From NCBI GenBank assembly GCA_002723155.1, contig PBNO01000006.1:1-64000 (forward strand): 64,000 bases of DNA, read 5' to 3'. A model generated the notes under the pieces. The model saw only the letters and a list, made by a program, of their open reading frames with translations, did no database searches and was not told the DNA's origin. The position numbers and the translations under genes are program-made. The stretch is from Ponticaulis sp. Its GTDB lineage: Bacteria > Pseudomonadota > Alphaproteobacteria > Caulobacterales > Hyphomonadaceae. Numbering within the stretch: position 1 is the first letter of the stretch; each line of letters opens with the position of its first letter. Shown in pieces: positions 1 through 8,514 of the stretch.

Positions 1-33
1 AATAATCTCTTCAGGCGTAGATCTCTTGCCCAT
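1..33 (-). CDS. IS3-family-like transposase OrfA, N-terminal fragment at window edge
   Basis: Only eleven codons lie inside the window, reading MGKRSTPEEII on the minus strand before the left edge. That start resembles the first residues of OrfA (helix-turn-helix half) of IS3-family transposases, which often begin with M-x-K-R followed by PEEI or EEQI. A plausible ribosome site (GGAG) lies 5 to 10 bases before the ATG. The rest of the element is outside the window, so the family call is an inference from a very short stretch. Confidence 0.45.
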   Translation of the reverse strand, partial: MGKRSTPEEII

Positions 34-87
34 GTCTCAGCTCCATATCTGAAGCCGGAACTAACTCAAATAATGGACCACTTTTCA
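1..87 (-). mobile_element. Probable right end of an insertion sequence
   Basis: Read on the minus strand, the sequence from 87 leftwards begins TGAAAAGTGGTCC and runs for about 54 bases into the OrfA-like start. This is the expected layout of an IS3-type end: a terminal TG dinucleotide, an inverted repeat, then the orfA leader. The neighbouring exported-protein frame stops exactly at the TGA formed by this putative end. The other end and any target-site duplication lie outside the window, so the boundary is a proposal. Confidence 0.4.
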
Positions 88-306
88 GGGAGCAGACCAA
101 ATCCAGGCGATTGAAACGAGGTAGCTGCACCCGAGTACGCCCGCAAAGGTCCCCACACCACCGCCAACGGCGCCCGAAGTTGCGAGGCGTGCATTCTCCT
201 GAACGTTGATTCTACACTCCTCCCTTGTCTCTGCGTGCGCATAGGGAGTGGCCGTGGCGACGATCAGGGCGGCTGCTGTTACTGCTTTAGTTACGAAAGT
301 GGACAT
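85..306 (-). pseudogene. Small exported protein, probably 3'-truncated by an insertion sequence
   Basis: The frame begins at an ATG at 306 with a good ribosome site (GGAGAA about 5 bases upstream on the minus strand). It encodes 73 residues: a clear signal peptide (about residues 1-24, ending in AHA), then a short segment with two cysteines and a glycine-rich hydrophobic stretch. The last codons run into the putative IS end and the stop is supplied by its terminal TGA. The original protein was therefore probably longer. No family is recognised. Confidence 0.5.
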
Positions 307-506
307 GCAAGTTCTCCGATGTGCATCGGAAACCCTTTGGCAAGCAGGCACGGATGGTTTATCCTGCAATCGCGGCTTCCGAGCTGTTACGTTGGCGGAG
401 CGGCGCACTTTTTCGCGGTCGAATTCGATTGAGGAGCCGCTCTGTCAACAACCCGCTTTTGCGGATGTATAAAAATAATGCTTATGTTTATACGAATTGT
501 CAATAC

Positions 507-1175
507 CTAGCGGGGGCGGCCTTGGCGTGGGGTGGCGGTGATTTCGTCAAGCAAGTCCTGCTGAAGCTGTAGGCACTCTGACTTCGTTGGAAAAAAGCCT
601 TTCCCTGAATTGCCATTTCTCCGCATGATTGCAACGAAAAAGCTATTATCGTGCTTTTGGACTTGGTCGCCGAAGAAAACTTTTTCGTCGGCTAGCTGCT
701 TATAGTGTTCGTTGTACCAGTCGATCGGGTCGTAGCCTGCGCGCACTCCCGGGAATTTGGGAATCTTTGTAACCAAGTTTTCGTTATATCGCTCTGTTAA
801 GTAAAGATACTCGGCGAGCGCTTCCACTCGCTGTTTGGCCGCTTCTCTACAGTATAATGGAACTGCATTGGCTTCTTTTGCAGATATTAGTTCGTCAGGT
901 TTGTGCGGTAATTCGTTAATACGTCGATCTATGCTATCAAAATTATTCTTCAGTAATTGTACTTTATCTCCTGAAAGCCTTCCACTTCTTTTTAATCTGA
1001 CGAATGTTGACAGCGCCGAGGACAAATGCGTTCCATTCGTGCCGCCTGCCTTCAGGTCCTCGATTTTCTTCGAGAGAAGCTCGTAGGGCTCTTCTTTCGT
1101 TGGGTGACCGGGCCTCTGTTCGAGTCCACGAGGTTGAGTGCTTGCTTGCTTTGACTTTGAACTGGAGGGCTGCAT
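507..1175 (-). CDS. Unknown 222-residue protein, second gene of a two-gene unit
   Basis: This is a hydrophilic protein without signal peptide or membrane segment. The first 35 residues are rich in Ser, Gln, Lys and Pro and look disordered. A charged, probably helical middle follows, then a C-terminal part rich in Tyr, Trp and Phe (including DWYNEHYKQL and SFFVAIMRR). I do not recognise the family. Its ATG lies 4 bases after the stop of the upstream ROK-like gene on the same strand, so the two are probably co-transcribed and translationally coupled. The base composition looks more AT-rich than the core genes further right, consistent with acquired DNA. Its function is unknown, and any link to the ROK-like protein rests on gene arrangement alone. 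Confidence 0.7.
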   Translation of the reverse strand: MQPSSSKSKQASTQPRGLEQRPGHPTKEEPYELLSKKIEDLKAGGTNGTHLSSALSTFVRLKRSGRLSGDKVQLLKNNFDSIDRRINELPHKPDELISAKEANAVPLYCREAAKQRVEALAEYLYLTERYNENLVTKIPKFPGVRAGYDPIDWYNEHYKQLADEKVFFGDQVQKHDNSFFVAIMRRNGNSGKGFFPTKSECLQLQQDLLDEITATPRQGRPR

Positions 1176-1179
1176 ATCT

Positions 1180-2403
1180 TCATTCCATACTTTGTTTGCC
1201 CGAGCGTTTCCTGAGATTCACTATCTTGCCTGCGGCAGCGATGATGTTCGCCGCATGAGCTAGGGCGCCATATGTCAAGGGGTTGGGACAGCTTGCGGCC
1301 TGAACAAAACGGAAGCCTTCATCAAAGTTATGCTGAATATAGCTTGGTTTGAGGCTGACATTTCCATCCGCATCAATAACAGCGAGGCGTTTGTAGAGTT
1401 GATCGTTTATTGCAGAGATGAGAAGGCCGTCTGGCCCCATTTCGCTATCTCTGTCATTTACGACGCGCCCGTCCAGTACGATCAGCGATGGTCTATGTGC
1501 GGCAACCAGAATCTCGCATAGCTGGACTGCGTATTCGACGATGACTAAAGCCTTTCGGAGTGCGATCTCGTTCATCGACAAGCCATCTGAGCGATAAATT
1601 TCGACGCGGCGCTTAAGGGCGCGCTGTGTCAACATTCCGCCGAAGCAATCGTTGTGAAGCGAGCAATCGCCTTCGAAGTCGTCATTAAAACCATGGTCGA
1701 TGATATTACATCTATGGGGATGCAGCATGGATAGGTAGGGGTTTCCCTTCCCCTCAAAGAGTACCCCTTGCTGCGTAAGCGCGGCGTTGATATCGCTCGA
1801 AAGCTTCACATAACTGACTGAATGTTCGTCGAAAATGACTTGGTCTACACTTCGTCCCACTCGTGCTGCATAGAGCTTTTGCTTCTGTCGAGTGGTTTCG
1901 GAGGTGAGCTCTTTGTGATTTAGTCTCCAGTGATACTCGCCAAGTGATGCGAGAGCGACATCAAGCTGAACGTGAATGTCCATGGGGTCGATAATTGAAG
2001 CACACGCGTCACAAGCCAGTGCGTACAGATCCAGCCCTGACCACGCAGGAAAAAGCCCGGACGCTTCGGTTACCCCGTATCCTGAGCTGTCAAACCCGCG
2101 CTCGCTGGGTGCGGTAGATTTGAGTGGGGACGGACTGGCAAGAACAAGGCTTGCTGGTCTTTTCTTGCATACTTCAGACATCGCCTCGCGCAACGCTTCG
2201 ACGAGTTCATCCTGCTTTGGAGGCGTTGGGAATGTTTTTCGGTAAAGTCTGGTGCTGTCATCTCCCGACCAGCCAAGCTCAATGTGATCGATCTTTTTGC
2301 TGTTATGAATGACCTGTGCGGCTGAGGCCTCAATCATTCTGTCTGTATAGACGACACACGCTACGATCTGCTGAGGTTGAGAATTGGGCATACGGTCGTC
2401 CAC
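1180..2403 (-). CDS. Divergent ROK-family (sugar-kinase-like) protein
   Basis: The 407-residue product matches the ROK fold piecewise. A zinc-type segment around residues 228-253 has H228, C247, H250 and C253 in the ROK fructokinase arrangement (GDCSLHNDC). The aspartate that normally serves as general base may be D148 in QLDVALASLGE. The C-terminal RPSLIVLDGRV (about 304-314) and NPLTYGALAHA (about 374-384) resemble the ROK 'P-erIvlGGgv' and 'GAa' segments. The N-terminal DxGxT phosphate loop is not evident (CVVYTDRM in its place), so kinase activity is doubtful. The listed start is GTG; an ATG at 2391 is equally possible. It leads the unit with the unknown gene downstream. It could be an enzyme, a regulator or a sensor. 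Confidence 0.6.
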   Translation of the reverse strand: MDDRMPNSQPQQIVACVVYTDRMIEASAAQVIHNSKKIDHIELGWSGDDSTRLYRKTFPTPPKQDELVEALREAMSEVCKKRPASLVLASPSPLKSTAPSERGFDSSGYGVTEASGLFPAWSGLDLYALACDACASIIDPMDIHVQLDVALASLGEYHWRLNHKELTSETTRQKQKLYAARVGRSVDQVIFDEHSVSYVKLSSDINAALTQQGVLFEGKGNPYLSMLHPHRCNIIDHGFNDDFEGDCSLHNDCFGGMLTQRALKRRVEIYRSDGLSMNEIALRKALVIVEYAVQLCEILVAAHRPSLIVLDGRVVNDRDSEMGPDGLLISAINDQLYKRLAVIDADGNVSLKPSYIQHNFDEGFRFVQAASCPNPLTYGALAHAANIIAAAGKIVNLRKRSGKQSME

Positions 2404-2749
2404 ATTACTGACAGCGCGAGAGCATTTTTGCGACTGAGCTCAGAGCAAGCTGACAATATACATTGAGTGTATATAAAAAGGCAATAACACACTACAAGCT
2501 GTCCAGGGAGATGGTCGTGCTAGCGCGACGGTTGGTTCGTGACGAGCGTGATCGACAGGCTTCCCTATGTTGGCCATTCAAATCCATCACCTTCAGAAAT
2601 GCTGGTTGGAGCCTCATCCGTCGTGAACTCGTCAATAGGCGGCCCGCTCCAGTGCGTTGCACCCGTGTAGCCCATGACGCCGTCAAAGTGTCCAACCCAG
2701 TCGCCTTTCAAGGTTCGGAATTCACCGGCCAAACAGAAAGGAAAAGACG
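2404..2749. other. Stretch without a convincing gene
   Basis: About 350 bases separate the start of the ROK-like gene from the small hypothetical gene at 2750. Frames exist on both strands, including a 66-codon minus-strand frame at 2565-2765, but none has a good ribosome site or a recognisable product. The region should contain the promoter of the minus-strand pair; no clear -35/-10 pair or operator was identified. Confidence 0.5.
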
Positions 2750-3001
2750 ATGTCCAATCAACCAATCACCAAACTCAAAGATGGGCTTATCTCAGCGACG
2801 GTCTGGAAGAACCAGACTGAGAATGGAAAAGACCATTACTCCGTGACCTTTTCTCGGAGCTATCTCAAGAACGACGAGTGGCGTGAAGCTTACAGTTTCT
2901 CAGGCTCAGAGTTGCTGCGCCTGGCGAGGCTCTCCCAAGCCGCTTACGACGAGATTGAGCGTCAGAAACAACAATCGGCAGCCTTGGCCGATGCGGCCTG
3001 A
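2750..3001 (+). CDS. Small conserved hypothetical protein
   Basis: This 83-residue soluble protein has a good ribosome site (AAAGGA, about 7 bases before the ATG). The middle, 'SATVWKN...YSVTFSRSYLKNDEWREAYSFSGSELLRLARLSQAAYD', is what one expects of small accessory proteins found beside plasmid and integrative-element genes: an N-terminal beta region with a SVTFSRSY motif, then an amphipathic helix. The function is not known. It lies close to the tRNA-Thr locus in the accessory part of the window, which supports a mobile-element origin. That association is recalled from the sequence pattern, not searched. Confidence 0.65.
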   Translation: MSNQPITKLKDGLISATVWKNQTENGKDHYSVTFSRSYLKNDEWREAYSFSGSELLRLARLSQAAYDEIERQKQQSAALADAA

Positions 3002-3011
3002 TTCATCCTGG

Positions 3012-3040
3012 CCCGCAGCCCTCCGGTTGCGGGTCATTTG
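3012..3040 (+). terminator. Weak hairpin after the small hypothetical gene
   Basis: CCCGCAGC and GTTGCGGG form an eight-pair stem with one G-T pair around a six-base loop, starting 11 bases after the stop codon of the gene ending at 3001. Only a loose T-rich tract follows, so termination is possible but not certain. Confidence 0.4.
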
Positions 3041-3150
3041 CCTTGTGATTTTGTTGACTGTGTAAGGATATCGCTTTCACAATACGGCCAATTGGATGCC
3101 GCACCCGTTGTTCGGGTGGTGAAAATATCGATGTTTTTCAAGGGGGAAGG

Positions 3151-3226
<76 letters not shown>

Positions 3227-3296
3227 ATTTTACCAAAGCGGCACCTTTAGCGAACAAGGAGCCTTAAATCAAGAAATTATGTTTTTGTGGATAAAA

Positions 3297-3324
3297 CTTA
3301 CACAAAAGCTTACACACTTACACA
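3297..3324 (+). repeat. Three copies of CTTACACA beside the tRNA locus
   Basis: CTTACACA occurs at 3297-3304, 3309-3316 and 3317-3324, the last two directly adjacent. They lie in an AT-rich spacer between the intact tRNA-Thr and its partial copy. Short spaced direct repeats next to a tRNA attachment core are the usual form of arm-type binding sites of tyrosine integrases. That role is an inference, as no integrase gene is visible nearby. Confidence 0.6.
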
Positions 3325-3374
3325 GTTTCTTAGTTTTTTATCCTTACAATACAGCCGCTTAGCGCATAGAGCTT

Positions 3375-3416
3375 ATGATTACAAATCAACTGCTCTACCA
3401 ACTGAGCTAAGCCGGC
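3375..3416 (-). pseudogene. 5' fragment of a second tRNA-Thr(TGT)
   Basis: The minus strand here reads GCCGGCT for the acceptor strand, then bases identical to the intact tRNA-Thr from the D arm through the anticodon arm (35 identical bases, 3375-3409 versus 3185-3219). It then leaves tRNA sequence abruptly. There is no variable loop, T arm or 3' acceptor strand, so it cannot fold as a tRNA. It is most simply the displaced half of a tRNA gene split by recombination or deletion. Confidence 0.8.
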
Positions 3417-3607
3417 ACTGGTAAAGAGCGCGCGTCTTACCGAGTTTGATCGGCTCTGGCAAGTGCTTCTGACAACTGTTTTTCAGAAATTTTTTCTGGA
3501 GCCGATTCAGCTGTTTATAACTACCCCGAGATTGCCACATTTGCGCCTCGGAACAATCGGGTTGTTCATTCATTAATTCTGTACGGCCCAATGGGTTGGA
3601 GGCAATA

Positions 3608-4063
3608 ATGAAACAGACAGCACGCTTACTTACAGTCGCTGCGGCCATCGCAGCATCCACCTTCGGAGTACATAGTCTCGCGGAACAATCCATCCGTGAA
3701 GACATGGAGAAGGACTGTGCACCTGTCGAAGTTTCAGTTTATTTCGCACCATCACAGTATGAGCTGAACGAATTTGCAGAGGACTTGCTGAAGCAGGCCG
3801 TTAGTCGTGTTGAGCATTGCGAACTCGCTCAGATCGAAGTCGTTGGCTTCAGTGATTCATCAGGTCAGGCGGACTTCAATTATCACCTGTCTGAACAACG
3901 CGCCGAGCACGCGATGGCCTATCTGGAAGAGCATGGCGTTGTCGCGAACACCATTCAGATGAGTGCGCGCGGCCAGGAAGGCGCTGTCTCTGATTCTGGT
4001 GAGCCATTGATTATGCGCCGCAAGGTAGACCTCCGATTCGTTCCGGTGCCACCGACCGTCTGA
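3608..4063 (+). CDS. OmpA-family peptidoglycan-associated protein
   Basis: The 151-residue exported protein has a signal peptide (about 1-25) followed by a single OmpA C-terminal domain. The domain shows VYFAPSQYEL at its start, GFSDSSG containing the Asp, and LSEQRAEHAMAYL containing the Arg; these two residues bind the diaminopimelate of peptidoglycan in this family. There is no lipobox, so it is probably soluble in the periplasm or loosely attached to the wall. ATG 3608 is chosen over one 12 bases upstream because GGAGG lies 7 bases before it. Two cysteines (in KDCAPVE and EHCELAQ) may form a disulphide. Confidence 0.82.
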   Translation: MKQTARLLTVAAAIAASTFGVHSLAEQSIREDMEKDCAPVEVSVYFAPSQYELNEFAEDLLKQAVSRVEHCELAQIEVVGFSDSSGQADFNYHLSEQRAEHAMAYLEEHGVVANTIQMSARGQEGAVSDSGEPLIMRRKVDLRFVPVPPTV

Positions 4064-4231
4064 TTTTGTCGCCGGCGCAAGTGTCGGGGAAAAATCCCAT
4101 CCCAAACGAAATATTTTACCGCACAGGCCTCAACTGGCTTGCGTGTGCGCAATTCTGTATCGTACCGATGTCACCCTGAATAACGAAAACGGGTTCAATG
4201 GCGGGCCCGGATACATTGGGGAGGCTCAACG

Positions 4232-5542
4232 ATGGGTCGTTTCGGACTTGCGCTGCGTCACGCAGTGCGAGCTGTGCTGGCGTGTGGCGTCATCACGGCA
4301 TTTTCAGGCGCTGCTTACGCCGACACAGGCGACACTGCCTGGATACTCACTTCAACAGCATTAGTGCTCTTCATGACGCTGCCGGGCCTGGCGCTTTTTT
4401 ATGGTGGCCTTGTGCGATCAATTAACGTGCTCTCGGTTCTGATGCACTGTTTTGCAATTGCCTGTCTCATGTCAGTGATCTGGCTTGTCGTCGGTTACTC
4501 CATTGCGTTCGGAGACGGTAATGGCGCGGCCGATGGAGCAGGGCAGTGGTGGGGTGGTCTCACCCGCGCCATGCTGAGTGGCGTCACTGGCGAGAGCATG
4601 ACGGGTACGATACCGGAACCACTCTTCTTTATGTTCCAGATGACGTTTGCGATCATCACGCCTGCGCTGATTGTCGGTAGTTTTGTCGAGCGCGTTCGCT
4701 TTGATGCGGTGCTGAAATTCTCTGCGATCTGGATTCTCGTTGTGTACGCACCAGTGTGCCACTGGGTCTGGGGCGGCGGCTGGCTTGCGGAAATGGGCGT
4801 TCGTGATTTTGCTGGCGGCCTTGTCGTTCACGCGACAGCGGGCATTTCATCGCTCGTATTCGTCGCGATGCTCGGAAAGCGTAAGAACTTCGGACATGAC
4901 CTGCATCCACCGCACGCACCTGTTCTGGTGATGATCGGCTCATCAATGCTTTGGGTCGGCTGGTTCGGATTTAACGCTGGGTCGGCGCTCGGTGCGAATG
5001 GTGGCGCAGCCCAAGCCATGCTTGTGACGCATCTCTCCGCAGCTACAGCTTCGCTCGTCTGGATGATGATTGAATGGATTCAGTTCCGTAAGCCGACGCT
5101 CGTCGGCATTTGTACAGGCATGGTTGCTGGTCTTGCGACCATCACGCCTGCAGCAGGATCGGTTGGGCCAGCCGGTGCCCTGATAATCGGCTTCCTTGCG
5201 GCGATTATCTGCTATTACGCGGTCGTGCTGATCCGTAACCGCCTCAAATTCGACGACAGTCTCGATGTGTTCGCGGTCCACGGCGTGGGCGGCATTCTTG
5301 GTACGCTGATTATTCCATTCGTCGCTGCTCTCGGGCCGCTTGCGCCGGGCCTCGGTGAAGACAGCGTAATGGGTGCGTTCATGGCGCAGGCGACCGGTGT
5401 TGTGGCCGTGTGCGTCTGGTCCGCGATTGCCAGCTTCGCAATTCTGTTCGTGGTGAAACTGACGGGCGGCCTTCGCGTGGACGAGCAGACTGAAGATCAG
5501 GGGCTCGATACGAACACGCATGGAGAGAGCGCTTACCCGTAA
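4232..5542 (+). CDS. amt: Ammonium transporter, Amt family
   Basis: The 436-residue inner-membrane channel conducts ammonium. A signal peptide (about 1-30, ending AYA) precedes about eleven membrane segments, as in exported-N-terminus Amt proteins. The family signature DFAGGLVVHATAG places the first pore histidine at H200; DVFAVHGVGG supplies the second at H350. The C-terminal tail is short and charged. A strong ribosome site (GGGGAGG) precedes the ATG. Amt genes usually follow a PII gene (glnK), but none is adjacent here, so any PII control must come from elsewhere in the genome. Confidence 0.95.
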   Translation: MGRFGLALRHAVRAVLACGVITAFSGAAYADTGDTAWILTSTALVLFMTLPGLALFYGGLVRSINVLSVLMHCFAIACLMSVIWLVVGYSIAFGDGNGAADGAGQWWGGLTRAMLSGVTGESMTGTIPEPLFFMFQMTFAIITPALIVGSFVERVRFDAVLKFSAIWILVVYAPVCHWVWGGGWLAEMGVRDFAGGLVVHATAGISSLVFVAMLGKRKNFGHDLHPPHAPVLVMIGSSMLWVGWFGFNAGSALGANGGAAQAMLVTHLSAATASLVWMMIEWIQFRKPTLVGICTGMVAGLATITPAAGSVGPAGALIIGFLAAIICYYAVVLIRNRLKFDDSLDVFAVHGVGGILGTLIIPFVAALGPLAPGLGEDSVMGAFMAQATGVVAVCVWSAIASFAILFVVKLTGGLRVDEQTEDQGLDTNTHGESAYP

Positions 5543-5593
5543 GCGCTCCCAGTCTTTATTTTGTCAGGGGCGGCGCTTAGGCGTCGCCCTTTT
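5527..5593 (+). terminator. Two hairpins ending amt transcription
   Basis: The first (5527-5548) is a perfect nine-pair stem GAGCGCTTA/TAAGCGCTC with loop CCCG spanning the amt stop codon, followed by a T-rich run. The second (5568-5589) pairs GGGCGGCGC with GCGTCGCCC (one G-T) around loop TTAG and is followed by TTTT. It overlaps the last codons of the convergent DUF4349 gene. Together they separate the two convergent genes. Confidence 0.75.
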
Positions 5594-6527
5594 CAGTTGT
5601 GGCAGGTGCTTCTGGTGTCTTTTTCTTCCGGAAGGCTTTGCGGAAAAGGAACATAAAGAGCCAGATCAGACCGACAATCACAGGCAGCCATGGCAGGACG
5701 AACGCCAGAATGGTCACGATGGAGCTCAGCGCGAATGCGACATTCCGGAAAAAGTCTCCGAACGCTTCGGTGACAGGGCGCCACACAGATTGGGATGTCG
5801 GCGACACGCGGGCCTCGTAGGAGAGGTTGATGTCTGACATGGAAACACGCTGGCGCAGATTAGCGAGTTGAGATTCATAGCTGTCGAGCTCGGATTGAAC
5901 GCGCGCCAGTTCCCGTTCCACAGAGAGCAGCTCTCCGAGATCGCCTTCACGGCTTTCCAGTAATTGCTGCAGCCGGTCGCGTAGTGTGGTTTGCGCCTCC
6001 AGACGGGCGTCCGTATCAATAATCTGAGCGGTCAGGTCGACCGTCGATGTGCTTGACGCATAGACGTTGGAATTGAACTCACCGAGGCTTTCCGGAAGAC
6101 CTTCCAGAAACGGAATGGCCCAGTCCGGCGACGCCTTCAGCGCCAGATTTCCCGATGCATAGTTTGTTTCGAGGCCGTGTACGTTTGAATTGGTGACAAG
6201 ACAGTTCTCAGGCCCTGCGTCTTCACATTGCGTCATGTGGCTTTCCAGCAGATCACGAAGACGGTCCGTTGGGGCGCTGATGGTACGGTTGTGAGTATAG
6301 GCAAGGAATCGACCGGCGCGCTGAGGCACGCTGTCGGTAGAACTGGCATTACCTGATGACGCAGCTGCAGATAGATCGAGCGCGCCATCATCAGTGACAG
6401 CGTAGGAAGACTCAGGGGCGGGCGAAATTCGCGAGAGCGGACGGAATTCTGTCTCCCGTTCAGATCCGCCACATGCCGCGAGCGAGAGCACGCAAGCCGT
6501 TAAAAGTATCGTGTTGAGTTTCATCAT
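5577..6527 (-). CDS. DUF4349 domain lipoprotein
   Basis: The 316-residue lipoprotein has a signal sequence ending in the lipobox LAAC (Cys at about residue 19). The body fits DUF4349: an N-terminal periplasmic alpha/beta part, a long coiled coil (roughly residues 165-220, beginning DTDARLEAQTTLRDRL), then 'SMSDINLSYEARV' and a C-terminal transmembrane region (about 265-297). A short basic tail ends the chain. The combination of lipid anchor and C-terminal membrane helix is typical of the family. Its function is not established; an envelope role is inferred. A GGGG-containing ribosome site precedes the ATG pair at 6527/6524. Confidence 0.8.
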   Translation of the reverse strand: MMKLNTILLTACVLSLAACGGSERETEFRPLSRISPAPESSYAVTDDGALDLSAAASSGNASSTDSVPQRAGRFLAYTHNRTISAPTDRLRDLLESHMTQCEDAGPENCLVTNSNVHGLETNYASGNLALKASPDWAIPFLEGLPESLGEFNSNVYASSTSTVDLTAQIIDTDARLEAQTTLRDRLQQLLESREGDLGELLSVERELARVQSELDSYESQLANLRQRVSMSDINLSYEARVSPTSQSVWRPVTEAFGDFFRNVAFALSSIVTILAFVLPWLPVIVGLIWLFMFLFRKAFRKKKTPEAPATTEKGDA

Positions 6528-6740
6528 AAGTGTTTCCCCGCTCCAAAGGCTTCAGCCCTTTTTGATCGAGCAAGAGAAAAGCTCAGAATTGCGACAAGTG
6601 TAAGGCCGTAACGTGCCGGGCGCAGCGCCGATATTTCTATGCATTAGCCGTTTCCTATGGCGCACTTGCGCGTTAAAGAAAGCCTTTGACGACTCAGGGC
6701 CTCCTGCGTCTCCACGCAAGATAAGAAATCAGACGGGCAC

Positions 6741-8456
6741 ATGGCACGCATCCTCATCACTTCCGCGCTCCCTTACATCAATGGCATCAAGCACCTCGGA
6801 AACCTTGCCGGTTCAATGCTGCCAGCTGACGTGTATGCGCGTTTCAAGCGCCTTCAGGGCCATGAAGTTCTCTATATCTGCGCGACGGATGAGCATGGTA
6901 CGCCTGCGGAACTGGCCGCGCAGAAAGATGGTGTGCCGGTTCAGTCCTACTGTGATGAACAGCATGAAATCCAGCGTGCGGCGGGCGAAGGGTTCACGTT
7001 GAGCTATGACCATTTCGGCCGTTCGTCTTCGTCTCAGAACGCGGCGCTGACACAGCATTTCGCGCATGTTCTTGAAGAGCGTGGCCTGCTTGAAGAGCGC
7101 ACCGAGAAGCAGGTCTATTCCATCGATGACGGCCGATTCCTGCCGGATCGTTATGTTGAAGGCACATGCCCACATTGCGATTTCGAAAAAGCGCGCGGAG
7201 ACCAGTGTGACAATTGCGGGCGTCTGCTCGATCCGGTCGAACTGAAGAACCCGTACTCTGCCGTCTCCGGTTCTACCAATGTCGAGATCCGTGACACGAC
7301 CCATCTCTACCTCCTGCAGTCTAAAATGCAGGATGATATTCGTGAGTGGGTAGAAGCCTCCACCGAGTGGCCGCAACTAGCGAAATCTATCGCTTTGAAA
7401 TGGCTGGATGAGGGCCTGCAGGACCGTGCAATCACGCGTGACCTGTCCTGGGGTATTCCGGTCGCATATGAAGGAAAGGTGCGCGAAGGCTTTGAGGACA
7501 AGGTCTTCTATGTCTGGTTCGACGCACCTATCGAATATATCGGTGCAACGCAGGAATATTCCGAAAAGCTTGGAAAGCCGGAAGAGTGGGAGCGCTGGTG
7601 GCGTACCGACAAAGGCGCTGACGACGTGACCTATGTCCAGTTCATGGGCAAGGACAATGTCGCATTCCACACAGTTAGCTTCCCTGTGACTATGATCGGC
7701 TCACGCGAGCCGTGGAAGCTGGTGGACCGCCTCAAGGCCTTCAACTGGGTCACATGGTATGGTGGCAAGTTCTCGACTTCTATGAACCGCGGTGTGTTCA
7801 TGGATCAGGCGCTGGAGCTTCTGCCGGCAGATTACTGGCGCTGGTATCTGATGGCGAACGCGCCGGAAGGGTCTGATGCGGCCTTTACCTGGGAAGGCTT
7901 CCAGGCAGCGGTGAACTCTGACCTCGCCAACGTGCTTGGTAACTTCGTGAACCGCATCACCAAATACTGCAAATCCAAGTTCGATGGTCAGCTGCCAGCC
8001 GCGGGCACACCGGGCGAAGATGAAGCCTGGATGGAAGCCGAGCTAAAGAACCGCCTCAAAACGCTGATGCAGCATTATGAGGAGATGGAGTTCCGTAAGG
8101 CTGCAGCAGAAACACGTGCGATCTGGGCGGCAGGTAACGAGTATCTCACGCGCGCTGAGCCTTGGGTGAAATACAAGAATGACGTTGATGCGGCTGCTGT
8201 AGGCGTGCGCACGGGTCTCAATCTTGTAGCGCTCTTTGGCATTCTAGCTCAGCCGTTTATCCCGACAGCGGCGGCGAAAATTCTCGATGCTCTGGGCATT
8301 CCGGAAGAGAACCGCAAAATGCCAAAACCTGACGATGAAAACCTGCTGGATGCGCTTCCGCATGGCATGGAAATCTCACCGCCTGACGTGCTCTTCTCCA
8401 AGATTGAAGATGCTCAGGTTGCCGAATGGACGGAGCGATTTGGTGGCGGGCAGTAA
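6741..8456 (+). CDS. metG: Methionyl-tRNA synthetase
   Basis: The 571-residue class I synthetase charges tRNA-Met in the cytoplasm. The HIGH signature appears as HLGN (about residue 18). The zinc knuckle pairs CPHC with CDNC, two CxxC motifs roughly 14 residues apart. The KMSKS loop is the KFSTS variant followed by MNRG, typical of the MetRS subgroup shared with archaea. There is no C-terminal EMAP/Trbp111-like tRNA-binding domain, and the length agrees with the short form. It stands alone between the divergent DUF4349 gene and the convergent M56/M23 gene. The ribosome site before ATG 6741 is weak. Confidence 0.96.
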   Translation: MARILITSALPYINGIKHLGNLAGSMLPADVYARFKRLQGHEVLYICATDEHGTPAELAAQKDGVPVQSYCDEQHEIQRAAGEGFTLSYDHFGRSSSSQNAALTQHFAHVLEERGLLEERTEKQVYSIDDGRFLPDRYVEGTCPHCDFEKARGDQCDNCGRLLDPVELKNPYSAVSGSTNVEIRDTTHLYLLQSKMQDDIREWVEASTEWPQLAKSIALKWLDEGLQDRAITRDLSWGIPVAYEGKVREGFEDKVFYVWFDAPIEYIGATQEYSEKLGKPEEWERWWRTDKGADDVTYVQFMGKDNVAFHTVSFPVTMIGSREPWKLVDRLKAFNWVTWYGGKFSTSMNRGVFMDQALELLPADYWRWYLMANAPEGSDAAFTWEGFQAAVNSDLANVLGNFVNRITKYCKSKFDGQLPAAGTPGEDEAWMEAELKNRLKTLMQHYEEMEFRKAAAETRAIWAAGNEYLTRAEPWVKYKNDVDAAAVGVRTGLNLVALFGILAQPFIPTAAAKILDALGIPEENRKMPKPDDENLLDALPHGMEISPPDVLFSKIEDAQVAEWTERFGGGQ

Positions 8457-8481
8457 TCTGACCGTTCAACGCTGAAAAAGA

Positions 8482-8514
8482 ATAGGCTCTGCCGTGCTGG
8501 CAGAGCCTATTTCG
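8482..8514. terminator. Bidirectional terminator between metG and the M56/M23 gene
   Basis: A perfect twelve-pair stem (ATAGGCTCTGCC / GGCAGAGCCTAT) around loop GTGCT lies between the two convergent genes. A-rich bases lie on the left and T-rich bases on the right, so it can serve transcription from both sides. Confidence 0.85.

Noticed and set aside
2565-2765. 66-codon minus-strand frame opposite the start of the small hypothetical gene
   Set aside because: It has plausible composition but no clear ribosome site and no recognised family, and it overlaps a better-supported gene start.
2463-2846. 127-codon plus-strand frame
   Set aside because: It is rich in Arg, Ser and Cys like a shadow frame and overlaps the gene at 2750 in another frame; there is no ribosome site.
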